DNA of 64,000 bases from Prevotella lacticifex (GTDB taxonomy: Bacteria > Bacteroidota > Bacteroidia > Bacteroidales > Bacteroidaceae), in the NCBI RefSeq assembly GCF_019973375.1, contig NZ_BPTV01000001.1, positions 1,178,001 through 1,242,000 on the forward strand, given 5' to 3'. Made by a program: the position numbers and the translations under genes. This document shows positions 43,001 through 51,983 of the stretch, piece by piece; the stretch's first letter is position 1; every line of letters begins with the position of its first letter. The notes beneath the pieces were generated by a model that was given only the letters and a program-made list of their open reading frames with translations, did no database searches and was not told where the DNA came from.

Positions 43001-43189
43001 TAAGGAAAAGTTGACCACCGGAGGGATAATCTATACCCCCTACTAGACTTCGAGCCTAATCGCCGTTATAGACCCTCCGGATTGAAGCTGCAGAGACCAA
43101 GTAGGAAGTTAGGCTCGAAGCCTAAATAAAGTATTAGTCGGGACAACTTCTCGGTCAACTCGTTACTTACTTCATTAAAAGACAAAGTT
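43001..43189 (+). ncRNA. candidate IS110 bridge RNA region (left-end non-coding DNA)
   Basis: The 190 bases before the transposase start with TACCTTTG (42987-42994), a -7 element. They contain two strong interleaved inverted repeats: CCGGAGGG (43018-43025) with CCCTCCGG (43073-43080), and CTTCGAGCCTAA (43048-43059) with TTAGGCTCGAAG (43109-43120). In IS110-group elements the non-coding left end encodes the bridge RNA that pairs with donor and target. Position and structure fit; loop assignment is not possible by eye. Confidence 0.5.
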
Positions 43190-44284
43190 ATGAAGAAATT
43201 CTGTATTGGCATAGACATTGCCAAAAAAACTTTTGATGCGACTGCAATTTTCGTCGAATCGATAGATTCGTTGAACGAGGTTGGTTACAGACAGTTCGAA
43301 AACTGCCCGTCAGGCTTCAGAGCTCTTGTCTCATGGGCAAAGAAGTTGTGCAAGCAATGCAACGGCAAGCTGTCGGAAGACGGACTGTTCTGCATGGAGA
43401 CTACCGGTGGATACGACAGGCAGATCTGTATGTATCTTCACGACAAAGGCCAGAACGTATGGCGCGAGAGTGCTTTGCAGATACACCGTTCCTCCGGGTT
43501 CAGACGCGGGAAGAACGACAAGGCCGACTCGAGGAACATATCAGAGTATGCGGCCAAACATCAGGACAAGCTTGTCCTTTTTTCGCCCGATCCAACGGTT
43601 ATCATGGAACTGAAGGAAATAGTGAATTACCGCGCCACAATGGTAGAACGCCGAAAAGAGGCAAAGACAAGGCTGTCGGAAAAGAAGTTCACCACAGTAC
43701 TTGGCAAATCGCAGACAGAACGCGTAATAAACAAAATGTCTGAATCCGAGATAAAGACACTCGACGAGATAATCGAAAAGTGTAACCAGGAAATCGAGCG
43801 CATTATCAACTCTGACGAGGACTTGAAGAGAAACTACCTGCACATGACTTCCATAAATGGACTCGGCCTGGTCAATGCAGCTTGCATTATCGCATACTCG
43901 TCGAATTTCAAGAAGATAACCACACCCAACAAGATGTCCTGTTACGCAGGCGCTCATACGTTCTATGACGAATCCGGCACCTCTGTCCACAAGAAGGATC
44001 CAAGCAAGAACGTATGCTGTAAGATGATAAAGAACAACCTCAGAATGGCTGCCAGAAGTGCGATTATCTACAACCGAGAGATAAAGGCCTACGCCGACAG
44101 ACTGGAAAAGAAAGGCAAGCCGTACAGCATTGTCCTCAACAACGTAATAAACAAACTCCTGCACATAACATACTCACTTGTAAAAAACGACTGCGACTAT
44201 GAATACAATCATGAATTACTGAGAAAACTCAAAACGGTGGAGCCTGTATTGAAGACGGAACCTTCACTTGAGGCAGCACTATAA
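43190..44284 (+). CDS. IS110-family transposase (DEDD recombinase)
   Basis: A 364-residue recombinase. The N-terminal RuvC-like DEDD domain has GIDIAKKTFDA (first Asp), CMETTGGYDRQI (Glu) and GKNDKADSRNIS (Asp pair). A helical linker follows, then the Tnp domain with MTSINGLGLVNAACIIAYSS and CYAGAHTFYDESGTS, where the nucleophilic Ser is expected, and NNLRMAARSAIIYN. Full length without interruption, so likely active. IS110 enzymes act with a bridge RNA and move seamlessly. The ATG follows a presumptive bridge RNA region. Confidence 0.93.
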   Translation: MKKFCIGIDIAKKTFDATAIFVESIDSLNEVGYRQFENCPSGFRALVSWAKKLCKQCNGKLSEDGLFCMETTGGYDRQICMYLHDKGQNVWRESALQIHRSSGFRRGKNDKADSRNISEYAAKHQDKLVLFSPDPTVIMELKEIVNYRATMVERRKEAKTRLSEKKFTTVLGKSQTERVINKMSESEIKTLDEIIEKCNQEIERIINSDEDLKRNYLHMTSINGLGLVNAACIIAYSSNFKKITTPNKMSCYAGAHTFYDESGTSVHKKDPSKNVCCKMIKNNLRMAARSAIIYNREIKAYADRLEKKGKPYSIVLNNVINKLLHITYSLVKNDCDYEYNHELLRKLKTVEPVLKTEPSLEAAL

Positions 44285-44330
44285 ATGTAAATAAAAAATC
44301 AACATTACAATAAATTTAGTTAAAAACGAA

Positions 44331-44585
44331 AAATAATCGAGATTTCCTTTGGTCAGAAACCTAGGAAGCGGCGGCGGAGTGCTGCAAACGTCTTAGAATC
44401 AGTGGCTTGGATAGAATATTAGGTAGGGTAGGCTGTCATCAATCCACTGGTATGCGTTAATGATTTGTTTGCAGGGTACGGTTGGGTAGGGTAAGAGACC
44501 ATCTTTGACCACATTATACATAAGATTAATTGCACGTTAATCTCGGATGGTTTCTATTACGCCAGTACCACGATTCTATTTTTTA
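44331..44585. other. gene-free stretch after the IS110 element
   Basis: No gene found. Contains GGTAGGGTA-type repeats near 44422 and 44484 and may include the right end of the IS. Confidence 0.35.
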
Positions 44586-44734
44586 CTGCTAATAATGAAT
44601 AATCGTTGCTTCGGTTATCTATTCGATGTGATAGTTTTCGTTGGTGTGGAAGCCATTATTTCCTGCTGACAATGAATAATCGTTGCTTCGGCTATCTATT
44701 CGAAACGATAGTTTTCGATGGCGTGGAAACCATT
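44586..44734. repeat. tandem duplication of the fmt 3' end
   Basis: Two 72-base units with a 77-base period: 44586-44657 and 44663-44734, about 87 percent identical. The second contains the last codons and stop of fmt (FHAIENYRFE); the first is a diverged copy reading FHTNENYHIE, also followed by a stop. Confidence 0.85.
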
Positions 44735-45670
44735 GAGGAAGGCAGAGGTCTCCATACGTTTTTTCCCAGACAGCTGCAACAGCGTTATCTCTAACAGATT
44801 GTTGGCGGTGTTGACAAGAAGATGATTTTTCACGACGACTATCGTTCCCGGCTCTCCGTTTGACGGTTTGTCGGTTTTTACCGTTTTGAAAATTTTTACT
44901 GTATAGTCCTTACCGCCGTCGGTGGCCTTCATCTCGGTCCAGGCACCTGGATAGGGGCTCAGTCCGCGCACGAAGTCGTAGATGCTCTTGCCATTCCTGC
45001 TCCAGTCAATCCTGCAAGTGTCCTTGAAAATCTTTGGGGCTGTATGCAGTTCAGTATCAGCGTCTACCACTTGAGCCTTGCTGTCGATGTGTCCGTCGCC
45101 GGCTATCAGCTTATCGATGGTCTCCTTGGCGGCCTCTGCGCCGAGCTTCATCAGTCCGTCGTAGACGTATTCCACATCGGCATCGTCGGGAATCGGGAAT
45201 TCCTTCTGAAGGATAATCCGTCCTGTATCGATGTCCTTGTCGAGGAAGAATGTCGTCACTCCTGTCATCGTCTCACCGTTGATAACAGCCCAGTTGATAG
45301 GTGCTGCACCACGATACTGCGGCAGCAGTGCTGCATGAACGTTGAAAGTGCCATAGCGGGGCATGGCCCACACTACCTCGGGCAGCATGCGGAAAGCTAC
45401 AACGACCTGCAAATCAGCATTGTACGACCTCAGCGTCTCGACGAATGCCGGGTCCTTCATCTTCACCGGTTGCAGCACCGGCAGACCTTTCGACAGCGCA
45501 TACTCCTTTACTGCTGACGGCTGCAACCGGTCTTGATGGCGCCCTACGGGTTTGTCGGGTTGTGTCACGACAGCCACAACGTTATATCCGGTCTCAACGA
45601 GAGTTCTCAGCGACTCCACTGCAAACTCGGGAGTGCCCATGAAAATTATTCTTAAATCTTTCTTGTCCAT
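44696..45670 (-). CDS. fmt: methionyl-tRNA formyltransferase
   Basis: A 324-residue enzyme that formylates Met-tRNAfMet with 10-formyl-THF. RIIFMGTPEFAVESLRTLVE opens the Rossmann-like domain. The catalytic region has the H in VHAALLPQYRGAAPINWAVI with preceding N (FNVHAAL) and the D in FFLDKDIDTGRII. The C-terminal OB-like domain follows residue ~205 and ends with ALNGFHAIENYRFE-type sequence. Length fits the family. Its 3' end lies in a tandem duplication. Next upstream is the ClC gene on the same strand, 69 bases away, so the two may be co-transcribed with tsaC. Confidence 0.96.
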   Translation of the reverse strand: MDKKDLRIIFMGTPEFAVESLRTLVETGYNVVAVVTQPDKPVGRHQDRLQPSAVKEYALSKGLPVLQPVKMKDPAFVETLRSYNADLQVVVAFRMLPEVVWAMPRYGTFNVHAALLPQYRGAAPINWAVINGETMTGVTTFFLDKDIDTGRIILQKEFPIPDDADVEYVYDGLMKLGAEAAKETIDKLIAGDGHIDSKAQVVDADTELHTAPKIFKDTCRIDWSRNGKSIYDFVRGLSPYPGAWTEMKATDGGKDYTVKIFKTVKTDKPSNGEPGTIVVVKNHLLVNTANNLLEITLLQLSGKKRMETSAFLNGFHAIENYRFE

Positions 45671-45739
45671 AATTGTTTGTCGCCGCCGGCCATTTTTTAT
45701 TCCCTTATGGTGCGGCGGAACGGTCTTGAAGTTATAATG

Positions 45740-47566
45740 TTATTCCTCACTCATATCGGCAACTATCTGACGGTAAGTGCCATAGACATGCGTCCTGGTG
45801 ATATATCCTTTCAGACAGTCGTCGGCATCGAGCACCGGGAGCATCTGCGCTCCGGTGGCATCGAACCTCTTCATCACACTGTTGGCATCGTCGCTCTCGT
45901 GGAGTACGGCCGCCGGCTTCGTCATTAGCTGCGACACGCGGAACCGGTGGTAAAGCTCCGTCCTGAAGATGACGTGGCGTATTTTCGTGATGTCAATCTC
46001 GCCGAGCAGATGTCCGGCATCGTCGAGCACCGGAATATACGATGTGCGGCTGCGGCTGATGGCATGAACGAGGTCGCCCATCTCCATATCGGGCTGTACG
46101 GCGGTATAGTCCTTGTCGATGAGGTCGTCGAGGTTCATCAGCGTGAGCACCGAACGGTCGGTGTGGTGGGTAATGAGTTTTCCCTCCCTTGCCAGTCGGA
46201 TAGCGTATATGCTGTGCTGTTCGAAGATGGATATCGTGAGATAAGCCGAGATGGCCACAATGATCAGCGGTATGAACAGCGAGTAGCCTCCCGTGAGCTC
46301 AGCAATGAGGAAGATGCCTGTCAGCGGTGCATGCATCACGGCTGCCATCACCGCCGCCATGCCGTAGAGGGTGAAGTTGCGTTCGGGAATGTAGACCCCG
46401 AGGTGGTACATGTTCCAAAAGCGTGCGAAGAAGAATCCTCCGAAACCGCCGATGAACAGTGACGGTGCGAATGTTCCGCCGCAACCGCCGGCCCCGTTTG
46501 TCGAACTCGTTGCGAATACCTTCGTGAGCATCACCATTCCCACGTAGAGCAGTAGCAGATTATCGTTGCCGGCGAACATTGATCCGTTCATCACCGTATC
46601 CCAGTCGGCTGTCGTTGTACCCTCGATGAACACCCTCAGGGCATTGTATCCCTCTCCGTAGAGCGACGGGAAGAAGAATATCAGCGACGACAGGGCGACG
46701 CCGCCCACGGCCAATTTGGCATAAGGGTGACGGGCGAGTTTTCCGTATCCGCTCTCGCACCACGTCATTACCCTCATGAAGTAGAGCGAGAGGAATCCGC
46801 AGAAGATGCCGAGCAGGATGACCGCCGGTATGCGGTCGAGTTCCCATACGTCGGCCATGTGGAAATTGAACATTGGCGACGCCCCCGTGAAGAGGTAGGA
46901 GAAACATGCTGCCGTGACCGACGAAATCATTATCGGTAGCAGCGATGCCATCGTCATATCGAGCATCAGCACCTCAAGGGTGAATACGAGTCCGGCTATC
47001 GGCGCCTTGAATATTCCGGCTATGGCCGCCGTGGCACCACATCCCACGAGCAGCATGAGCGTCTTGTTGTCGAGGTTGAAGATCTGTCCTAAGCGTGAGC
47101 CGATGGCTGACCCAGTGAGTACTATTGGAGCCTCGGCACCCACCGATCCACCGAAACCTATGGTTATGGCAGACGCTATGACCGACGACCAGCAGTTGTG
47201 GGGCTTCAGTCGGCTTCGGTTTGTCGAGATGGCGTAGAGCACACGTGTGATACCGTGCGAGATATTGTCCTTGACTACATATTTTATAAATAGCGTTGTC
47301 AGCCAGATGCCTATGACCGGGAAGACGAGGAAGAGCCAGTTGGAGCTGGTGACTGAGAATCCCGACACGAGAAGGGTTTGAATCTGACTGATGAGCCAGT
47401 GGAGGATGTAGGCCGCGAAAGCCGCCAAAATGCCCACGACGAACGAAAGCAACAACACAAACTGGTTGTCGCTGATGTGCTTCGTGCGCCATTCGATAAT
47501 CCTGTCGAGCGTCGAGCGCTCTTCATCGGTAGCGTCTGTCCTGCTGCTTGTTGCTGCTGCAATCAT
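45740..47566 (-). CDS. ClC-type chloride channel/antiporter with CBS pair
   Basis: A 608-residue membrane protein. ClC selectivity motifs are GFGGSVGAEAPIVLTGSAIG (with the gating Glu; the usual G-x-E-G-P is here GAEAP), GIFKAPIAGLVFTLEVLM and NGAGGCGGTFAPSLFIGGFG. About twelve hydrophobic segments fill residues 40-440. A tandem CBS domain pair forms the C-terminus (about 460-605: DYTAVQPDMEMGDLVHAISR, ARVLH-type second repeat), likely binding adenine nucleotides. Exchange of Cl- or F- for H+ is known for the family. The ATG overlaps the tsaC stop (ATGA), so they are coupled. Confidence 0.93.
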   Translation of the reverse strand: MIAAATSSRTDATDEERSTLDRIIEWRTKHISDNQFVLLLSFVVGILAAFAAYILHWLISQIQTLLVSGFSVTSSNWLFLVFPVIGIWLTTLFIKYVVKDNISHGITRVLYAISTNRSRLKPHNCWSSVIASAITIGFGGSVGAEAPIVLTGSAIGSRLGQIFNLDNKTLMLLVGCGATAAIAGIFKAPIAGLVFTLEVLMLDMTMASLLPIMISSVTAACFSYLFTGASPMFNFHMADVWELDRIPAVILLGIFCGFLSLYFMRVMTWCESGYGKLARHPYAKLAVGGVALSSLIFFFPSLYGEGYNALRVFIEGTTTADWDTVMNGSMFAGNDNLLLLYVGMVMLTKVFATSSTNGAGGCGGTFAPSLFIGGFGGFFFARFWNMYHLGVYIPERNFTLYGMAAVMAAVMHAPLTGIFLIAELTGGYSLFIPLIIVAISAYLTISIFEQHSIYAIRLAREGKLITHHTDRSVLTLMNLDDLIDKDYTAVQPDMEMGDLVHAISRSRTSYIPVLDDAGHLLGEIDITKIRHVIFRTELYHRFRVSQLMTKPAAVLHESDDANSVMKRFDATGAQMLPVLDADDCLKGYITRTHVYGTYRQIVADMSEE

Positions 47567-48132
47567 TTCCTGATGACGGTTACTTCTCCTTTCTCGCTGA
47601 GCTTGATGATGCTCGACGGCTTGTGTGGCTTATGCTCGTTGCGACGGCTCTCACAGACATAGTCGACGGCCGAGAGCAATTCCGGGTCTATGTCACAGAA
47701 GTTTTGTGCTGCCGGATTGCCGCTGATATTGGCACTTGTCGACACCACGGGCTTCTGGAATCTGAAACACAGCTCGTGCGAGAACGGCTCGTTGGTTATT
47801 CGCATGCCTATGCTCCCGTCGTCGGCAATGAGGTTATGGGCCAGGTTCACGGCGTTGTCGAGGATAATGGTTGTCGGTTTGTCGACGGCGTCGATGAGGT
47901 CCCATGCCACATTGGGGATGTTCCTTACGTAGCGTTGCAGTCGCGCGTCGGAGTCGACGAGGCAGATGAGAGCCTTTGAGTCGTCGCGGTGCTTAATCTT
48001 GTAAACGCGGGCTACGGCCTCGGCGTTAGTGGCGTCGCAGCCTATTCCCCATACGGTATCGGTAGGGTAGAGAATGACTCCGCCCTTTCGCATGCATTCT
48101 ACAGCTTTCTGTATATCTTCACTTTGTTTCAT
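47563..48132 (-). CDS. tsaC: L-threonylcarbamoyladenylate synthase (YrdC/Sua5)
   Basis: A 189-residue YrdC-fold enzyme making threonylcarbamoyl-AMP for t6A37 of tRNA. Signature motifs are GGVILYPTDTVWGIGCDATN (17-36), VYKIKHRDDSKALICLV (with the KxR-type motif), PTTIILDN, GSIGMRITNEP and VVSTSANISGNPAAQN. It lacks the C-terminal Sua5 domain, as in TsaC. It is the first gene of the tsaC-clc(-fmt) unit, driven by a perfect promoter at 48144-48174. Confidence 0.95.
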   Translation of the reverse strand: MKQSEDIQKAVECMRKGGVILYPTDTVWGIGCDATNAEAVARVYKIKHRDDSKALICLVDSDARLQRYVRNIPNVAWDLIDAVDKPTTIILDNAVNLAHNLIADDGSIGMRITNEPFSHELCFRFQKPVVSTSANISGNPAAQNFCDIDPELLSAVDYVCESRRNEHKPHKPSSIIKLSEKGEVTVIRK

Positions 48133-48143
48133 ATCTTAGCCAA

Positions 48144-48174
48144 CAAAGTTACAGCAAATAAGTGGAATTACAAA
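48144..48174 (-). promoter_or_regulatory. promoter of tsaC-clc
   Basis: Minus strand TTTG (48171-48174), 19-base spacer, TAACTTTG (48144-48151); the ATG at 48132 follows closely. Confidence 0.75.
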
Positions 48175-48343
48175 GAAAATCGTGTTTTATTTTTTTATAC
48201 CGTCAACGGAACCCCGGCTATTAGCCGTTGGCGGTTGTTGGCCTTGCTATGGCCTTTGTTGTACATCGCGGGGGTAATGATGTGAGGATGGGGGACAGAC
48301 TCTGGCTGCGAGCCTGATGCCGTACCGATTATTGCGATAAATA

Positions 48344-48480
48344 TTTACAGCATTCCCATACATATCAAATGACGTTGCCAAACGGACTGTTTTGCATCGC
48401 GAAACGGCCCGTTTGGCAACGTAAAAGGTACCGTTTTGCAATGCGAAAGGTACCCTTTTAGTAAGCTGCTGAGCAGCAAT
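48344..48480. repeat. dispersed palindromic intergenic repeat, copy A3
   Basis: Third copy. Edges TTTACAGCATTCCCATACAT and AGTAAGCTGCTGAGC. Interior palindromes have drifted: GCCAAACGGAC...CCCGTTTGGC and AAAGGTACCGTTTTGC...GCGAAAGGTACCCTTTT. Confidence 0.7.
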
Positions 48481-48524
48481 GAGTTACAGCAGTGGTCTAA
48501 CTCTGTCGTTAATTTGAAATAATT

Positions 48525-49499
48525 TTACAAGTCCCATCCTATTGCTGATGCTCCGAGAACGGCAGCTCCGGCATCGTCGAGGGTGCTGACGAGGAACTTT
48601 GCCTTGCCGCGGAAGATGTTCAGCACGTGCTTGTTGTACTCCTCCTCGATAGGTTTCATGATGAGGTCGCCGGCCTTTGTCAGTCCGCCGAAGAAGATGA
48701 AAGCCTCCGGTGAGCAGAAAGCGGCGAAGTCGGCGCAGGCATCGCCGAGCATCTTTCCGGTGAATTCGTATACGCGCTTAGCAAGTGCGTCACCCTTCGA
48801 GGCTGCAATGCTCACGTCGAGCGATGTTATCTTCTCTGGGTCGAGCTTGCGCAGCAGGCTATCCTCTGTGCTGACGGTGAGATATTCCCTTGCCGTACGT
48901 GCCACACCGGTAGCCGAGCAGTAAGCCTCGAGGCATCCTGTGCGACCGCAGCCGCATGTGCGTCCGTTCTCGCGTACCATTGTCACGTGGCCGAGTTCGC
49001 CTGCAAATCCGTCACAACCGTAGACGAGCTGTCCGTTGATGACGATGCCGGAGCCTACGCCGGTGCCCAAGGTGAGCATGACGAAGTTCTTCATTCCGCG
49101 CGCGGCACCATACTGCATCTCGCCGATGGCAGCTGCGTTGGCGTCGTTGGTGATGCCGACGGGTATGCCGAGCTTGTCGCTGAACATCTGTGCCAGTGGG
49201 ACGACGGTCTCGTGAGCCCACGACAGGTTTGGTGCGTACTCGACGGTGCCCTTGTAGTAATTGGCGTTAGGGGCGCCAATACCCATGGCCTTAATCTGCT
49301 TGATGCCGCCCGCTTCCTCGATAATCGGGAGCAGACACTCCACTCCTGCCTTGACGAAGTCGTCGACATTCTTGTAAGCTTGTGTTTTTATGGAACTTGT
49401 GGCAAGAATCTCACCACGTTGATTGACGATTCCAAATACGGAGTTGGTTCCTCCTAAATCTAAGCCGACTACAAACGGCTTTGGCTGCTGTTCTTCCAT
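48525..49499 (-). CDS. ROK-family glucokinase
   Basis: A 324-residue sugar kinase. The phosphate-1 motif is VVGLDLGGTNSVFGIV. ITNDANAAAIGEMQYGAARG has the catalytic Asp, and MLTLGTGVGSGIVINGQL is the phosphate-2 motif. GELGHVTMVRENGRTCGCGR leads into the ROK zinc site (CGCGRTGCLEAYCSA). Glucose phosphorylation is the most likely role in glycolysis; other hexoses are possible. No regulatory HTH is present, so it is a kinase, not a NagC-type repressor. Monocistronic, with its own promoter. Confidence 0.93.
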   Translation of the reverse strand: MEEQQPKPFVVGLDLGGTNSVFGIVNQRGEILATSSIKTQAYKNVDDFVKAGVECLLPIIEEAGGIKQIKAMGIGAPNANYYKGTVEYAPNLSWAHETVVPLAQMFSDKLGIPVGITNDANAAAIGEMQYGAARGMKNFVMLTLGTGVGSGIVINGQLVYGCDGFAGELGHVTMVRENGRTCGCGRTGCLEAYCSATGVARTAREYLTVSTEDSLLRKLDPEKITSLDVSIAASKGDALAKRVYEFTGKMLGDACADFAAFCSPEAFIFFGGLTKAGDLIMKPIEEEYNKHVLNIFRGKAKFLVSTLDDAGAAVLGASAIGWDL

Positions 49500-49533
49500 C
49501 TGATGAAATTTGTTTAGTTGGTAAATGTTTGGG

Positions 49534-49564
49534 CAAAGATATTAATTTTAATTGACCTAACAAA
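49534..49564 (-). promoter_or_regulatory. promoter of the ROK kinase
   Basis: Minus strand TTTG (49561-49564), 19-base spacer, TATCTTTG (49534-49541). Confidence 0.75.
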
Positions 49565-49620
49565 CTTTTACACGGTAAATTTGCTTAATTCGCATATTTT
49601 TTGCAATTTTGCACCTGATA

Positions 49621-50316
49621 ATGAATACGTTGTTTCAGTCATATTTCCCTGTTGATATCCTTGAACTGATTATCAAGGGAATGATTATTGGTATGGCAGC
49701 ATCGGCTCCTATGGGACCTGTGGGCATCCTCTGTGTGCAGCGCACGCAGAAGAAAGGGCGCTGGTATGGGTTCGTCACGGGGGTTGGGGCTGCTGTCAGC
49801 GATTTTATATACGCTCTGATAACGGGTATCGGCCTGAGCTTTGTGCTCGACTTCATCAATAATCCCGTGTATAAATTCTACTTCCAGCTGGCCGGAGGAG
49901 TGATGCTGCTGGTCTTCGGACTCTACAGCTTTCTCAACAATCCGCTCCGCAACGCGCATAAGGGAGGGCAGAAGAGCACCGGCTCGCTGTGGTACAACTG
50001 CTGGACGGGATTCCTCATCACCTTCAGCAATCCGCTCATCGTGCTCCTCTTCATGGCCCTGTTTAGCATGTTCAACTTTGTGGTGCCCAATCATCCGTTG
50101 GCCATGTGCGTGGGCTTTGCGAGCATCATTGGCGGTGCTGTGCTCTGGTGGTACGGGCTGACGTGGCTCGTCGATAAGATTAGGGCGAAGTGGGACCTCC
50201 AGGGTGTGGTCATTATCAACCGCATAATTGGGTCGCTCGTCATTCTCTTCAGCCTGATAACGCTGATAGGAACCATTTTCAACATCTATTTATTTCCGAT
50301 AAGCAGCGGCCACTAA
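49621..50316 (+). CDS. LysE/RhtB-family exporter
   Basis: A 231-residue inner-membrane exporter with about six hydrophobic segments. ELIIKGMIIGMAASAPMGPV (about 14-33) with GILCVQRTQKKGRWYGFVTG is the LysE signature, and FLITFSNPLIVLLFMALFSM (about 131-150) the second family motif. It probably exports an amino acid or related metabolite. The ATG at 49621 is preferred to a TTG 12 bases earlier. A near-consensus promoter (TTTG 49580-49583, CAATTTTG 49604-49611) would give a very short leader. It precedes DUF4924-rfbD-prfC on the same strand. Confidence 0.9.
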   Translation: MNTLFQSYFPVDILELIIKGMIIGMAASAPMGPVGILCVQRTQKKGRWYGFVTGVGAAVSDFIYALITGIGLSFVLDFINNPVYKFYFQLAGGVMLLVFGLYSFLNNPLRNAHKGGQKSTGSLWYNCWTGFLITFSNPLIVLLFMALFSMFNFVVPNHPLAMCVGFASIIGGAVLWWYGLTWLVDKIRAKWDLQGVVIINRIIGSLVILFSLITLIGTIFNIYLFPISSGH

Positions 50317-50355
50317 AGGCGCTGACGCTTAGGTCGGGACAATTAAGGAGAAAAA

Positions 50356-50961
50356 ATGTTTGTAGCAAAGAAAATAAGAGAAAAAAGCATCGCCGAGTAC
50401 CTGCTCTATATGTGGCAGGTGGAGGACATTATCCGCGCTTTCGGATGTTCGTTGCCGGCGATAGAGAAGAACTACATCAGCCGTTTCGATTATACCGCTG
50501 AACAGAAGGCCGACGAAACCGACTGGTATGGCAATCTCATCAGGATGATGAACGCCGAGGGCAAGCGCGAGCAGGGCCATCTGCAGATTAACGAGGTCAT
50601 TATGGACGACCTCATCGACCTGCATAAGAGGCTGTTGGCCTCCAACCGGTTCCCGTTCTACAGTGCCGAATACTATAAGGTGCTGCCGTTCATCGTCGAG
50701 GTGAGGAGCAAGAACAAGCGTGCCGAGGAAAAATTCAAGGAGGAGGGGTCGACGGAGACTCCCCTCGTGGAGGCTGATGCCAACGAGAGCGAGATAGAAA
50801 CGTGTTTCGACGTTCTCTACGGAATAATGATTCTGCGACTTCAGAAGAAGCCTATCTCGCCCGAAACAGAGCATGCCGTGAAGGAGATGACAACGTTCGT
50901 GGGAATGCTGTCGGACTATTATCAACAGGATAAAGAAGGAAAATTGCAATTTGACGATTGA
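50356..50961 (+). CDS. DUF4924 family protein
   Basis: A 201-residue soluble helical protein of unknown function. It starts MFVAKKIREKSIAEYLLYMW, matching the family's typical FIAKQLKKENIAEYLLYMWQ-like opening, followed by QVEDIIRAFGCSLPAIE. DWYGNLIRMMNAEGKREQGH (about 55-74) is another conserved region. A central Glu/Lys-rich stretch is likely linker. Its stop overlaps the region of the rfbD start. The order DUF4924-rfbD-prfC is conserved in Bacteroidales to my knowledge. Confidence 0.88.
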   Translation: MFVAKKIREKSIAEYLLYMWQVEDIIRAFGCSLPAIEKNYISRFDYTAEQKADETDWYGNLIRMMNAEGKREQGHLQINEVIMDDLIDLHKRLLASNRFPFYSAEYYKVLPFIVEVRSKNKRAEEKFKEEGSTETPLVEADANESEIETCFDVLYGIMILRLQKKPISPETEHAVKEMTTFVGMLSDYYQQDKEGKLQFDD

Positions 50962-50963
50962 TT

Positions 50964-51851
50964 ATGAAGATATTAGTAACTGGTGCCAACGGACAGCTTG
51001 GCAACGAAATGCAGATTGTTTCGAAGAACAGTAAGGACGAATACATCTTTACTGATGTGTGTGACGGATACCAAAAGCTTGATATCACCGATATCGATGC
51101 TATTCGTAAAGAGGTGAAAGACAACGACATACGGTGCATCATCAACTGTGCCGCATGGACAAATGTCGACAAGGCTGAGACTGCCGGCGACATCGTGGAG
51201 ACCCTCAACGCCACTGCTCCGGAGAATCTCGCTAAAGTGATGAAAGAGGTTGGCGGACTGCTCATACACATCTCCACCGACTATGTGTTCGGCGGCGACC
51301 CCTATAATACTCCTTGCCGCGAGGACCAAAAGGGCACTCCCACAGGCGTTTACGGTCTGACAAAGCTCCACGGCGAACAGAAGATTCAGGCTGTGGGCTG
51401 CCATTATATCATCATCCGCACCGCATGGCTATACTCTGAATTCGGCCATAACTTCGTAAAGACAATGCTCTCGCTGACAGCCACTAAGGCGCAGCTGAAG
51501 GTTGTCTTCGACCAGACGGGCACACCGACGTACGCCGGTGACCTCGCTGATGTCATTTTCGACATTGTGGAGAATAGAAAATTCGAGGGCAACGACGGTA
51601 TCTACCACTTCTCCAACGAGGGCGTGTGCTCGTGGTATGACTTCACAAAGAAGATTGCAGAGCTCGCCGGCAATACGGCTTGCGACATTGAGCCGTGCCA
51701 CAGCGACGAGTTCCCGTCACCGGTGAAGCGTCCGGCATACAGCGTGCTCGACAAAACAAAGATTAAGGAGACCTTTGGCGTAAAGATTCCTTACTGGGAA
51801 GACTCCGTGAGGAAGGTCGTGGCTACGCTGAAAGAGCAGGAGGCAAAATAA
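50964..51851 (+). CDS. rfbD: dTDP-4-dehydrorhamnose reductase
   Basis: A 295-residue extended SDR enzyme reducing dTDP-4-keto-L-rhamnose to dTDP-L-rhamnose. NAD(P) motif ILVTGANGQLGNEMQIVSKN (3-22), IINCAAWTNVDKAE (about 62-75), ISTDYVFGG (about 104-112) and the catalytic YGLTKLHGE (Y-x-x-x-K, about 130-138). FDQTGTPTYAGDLADVI is also typical. The ATG at 50964 is used, as the TTG at 50958 overlaps the previous gene. Shares its dTDP-sugar pool with rfbB at 17.6 kb; rfbC and rfbA are not in the window. Confidence 0.95.
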   Translation: MKILVTGANGQLGNEMQIVSKNSKDEYIFTDVCDGYQKLDITDIDAIRKEVKDNDIRCIINCAAWTNVDKAETAGDIVETLNATAPENLAKVMKEVGGLLIHISTDYVFGGDPYNTPCREDQKGTPTGVYGLTKLHGEQKIQAVGCHYIIIRTAWLYSEFGHNFVKTMLSLTATKAQLKVVFDQTGTPTYAGDLADVIFDIVENRKFEGNDGIYHFSNEGVCSWYDFTKKIAELAGNTACDIEPCHSDEFPSPVKRPAYSVLDKTKIKETFGVKIPYWEDSVRKVVATLKEQEAK

Positions 51852-51983
51852 GCTCTTGGCTTTTGCAGTCAATAGGCCTACCGATTTTTAACAACAGACT
51901 ATACATTATTATATAAGGAAAAGAATCCCCATCCAACATGGCAGTCCGGCCCTCGAGTGGTCGGACTTGACAGAAAGAGGACT

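Larger units (their letters stand above)
43001..44330 (+). mobile_element. IS110-family insertion sequence, ends uncertain
   Basis: Single transposase gene with structured non-coding DNA upstream, as in IS110-group elements. These elements lack terminal inverted repeats and long target duplications, so I cannot fix the ends; the coordinates are approximate. Confidence 0.6.

Noticed and set aside
44285..44585. Searching for a second bridge-RNA-like structure at the IS110 right end
   Set aside because: No comparable interleaved stems seen; the IS1111-type layout is therefore less likely.
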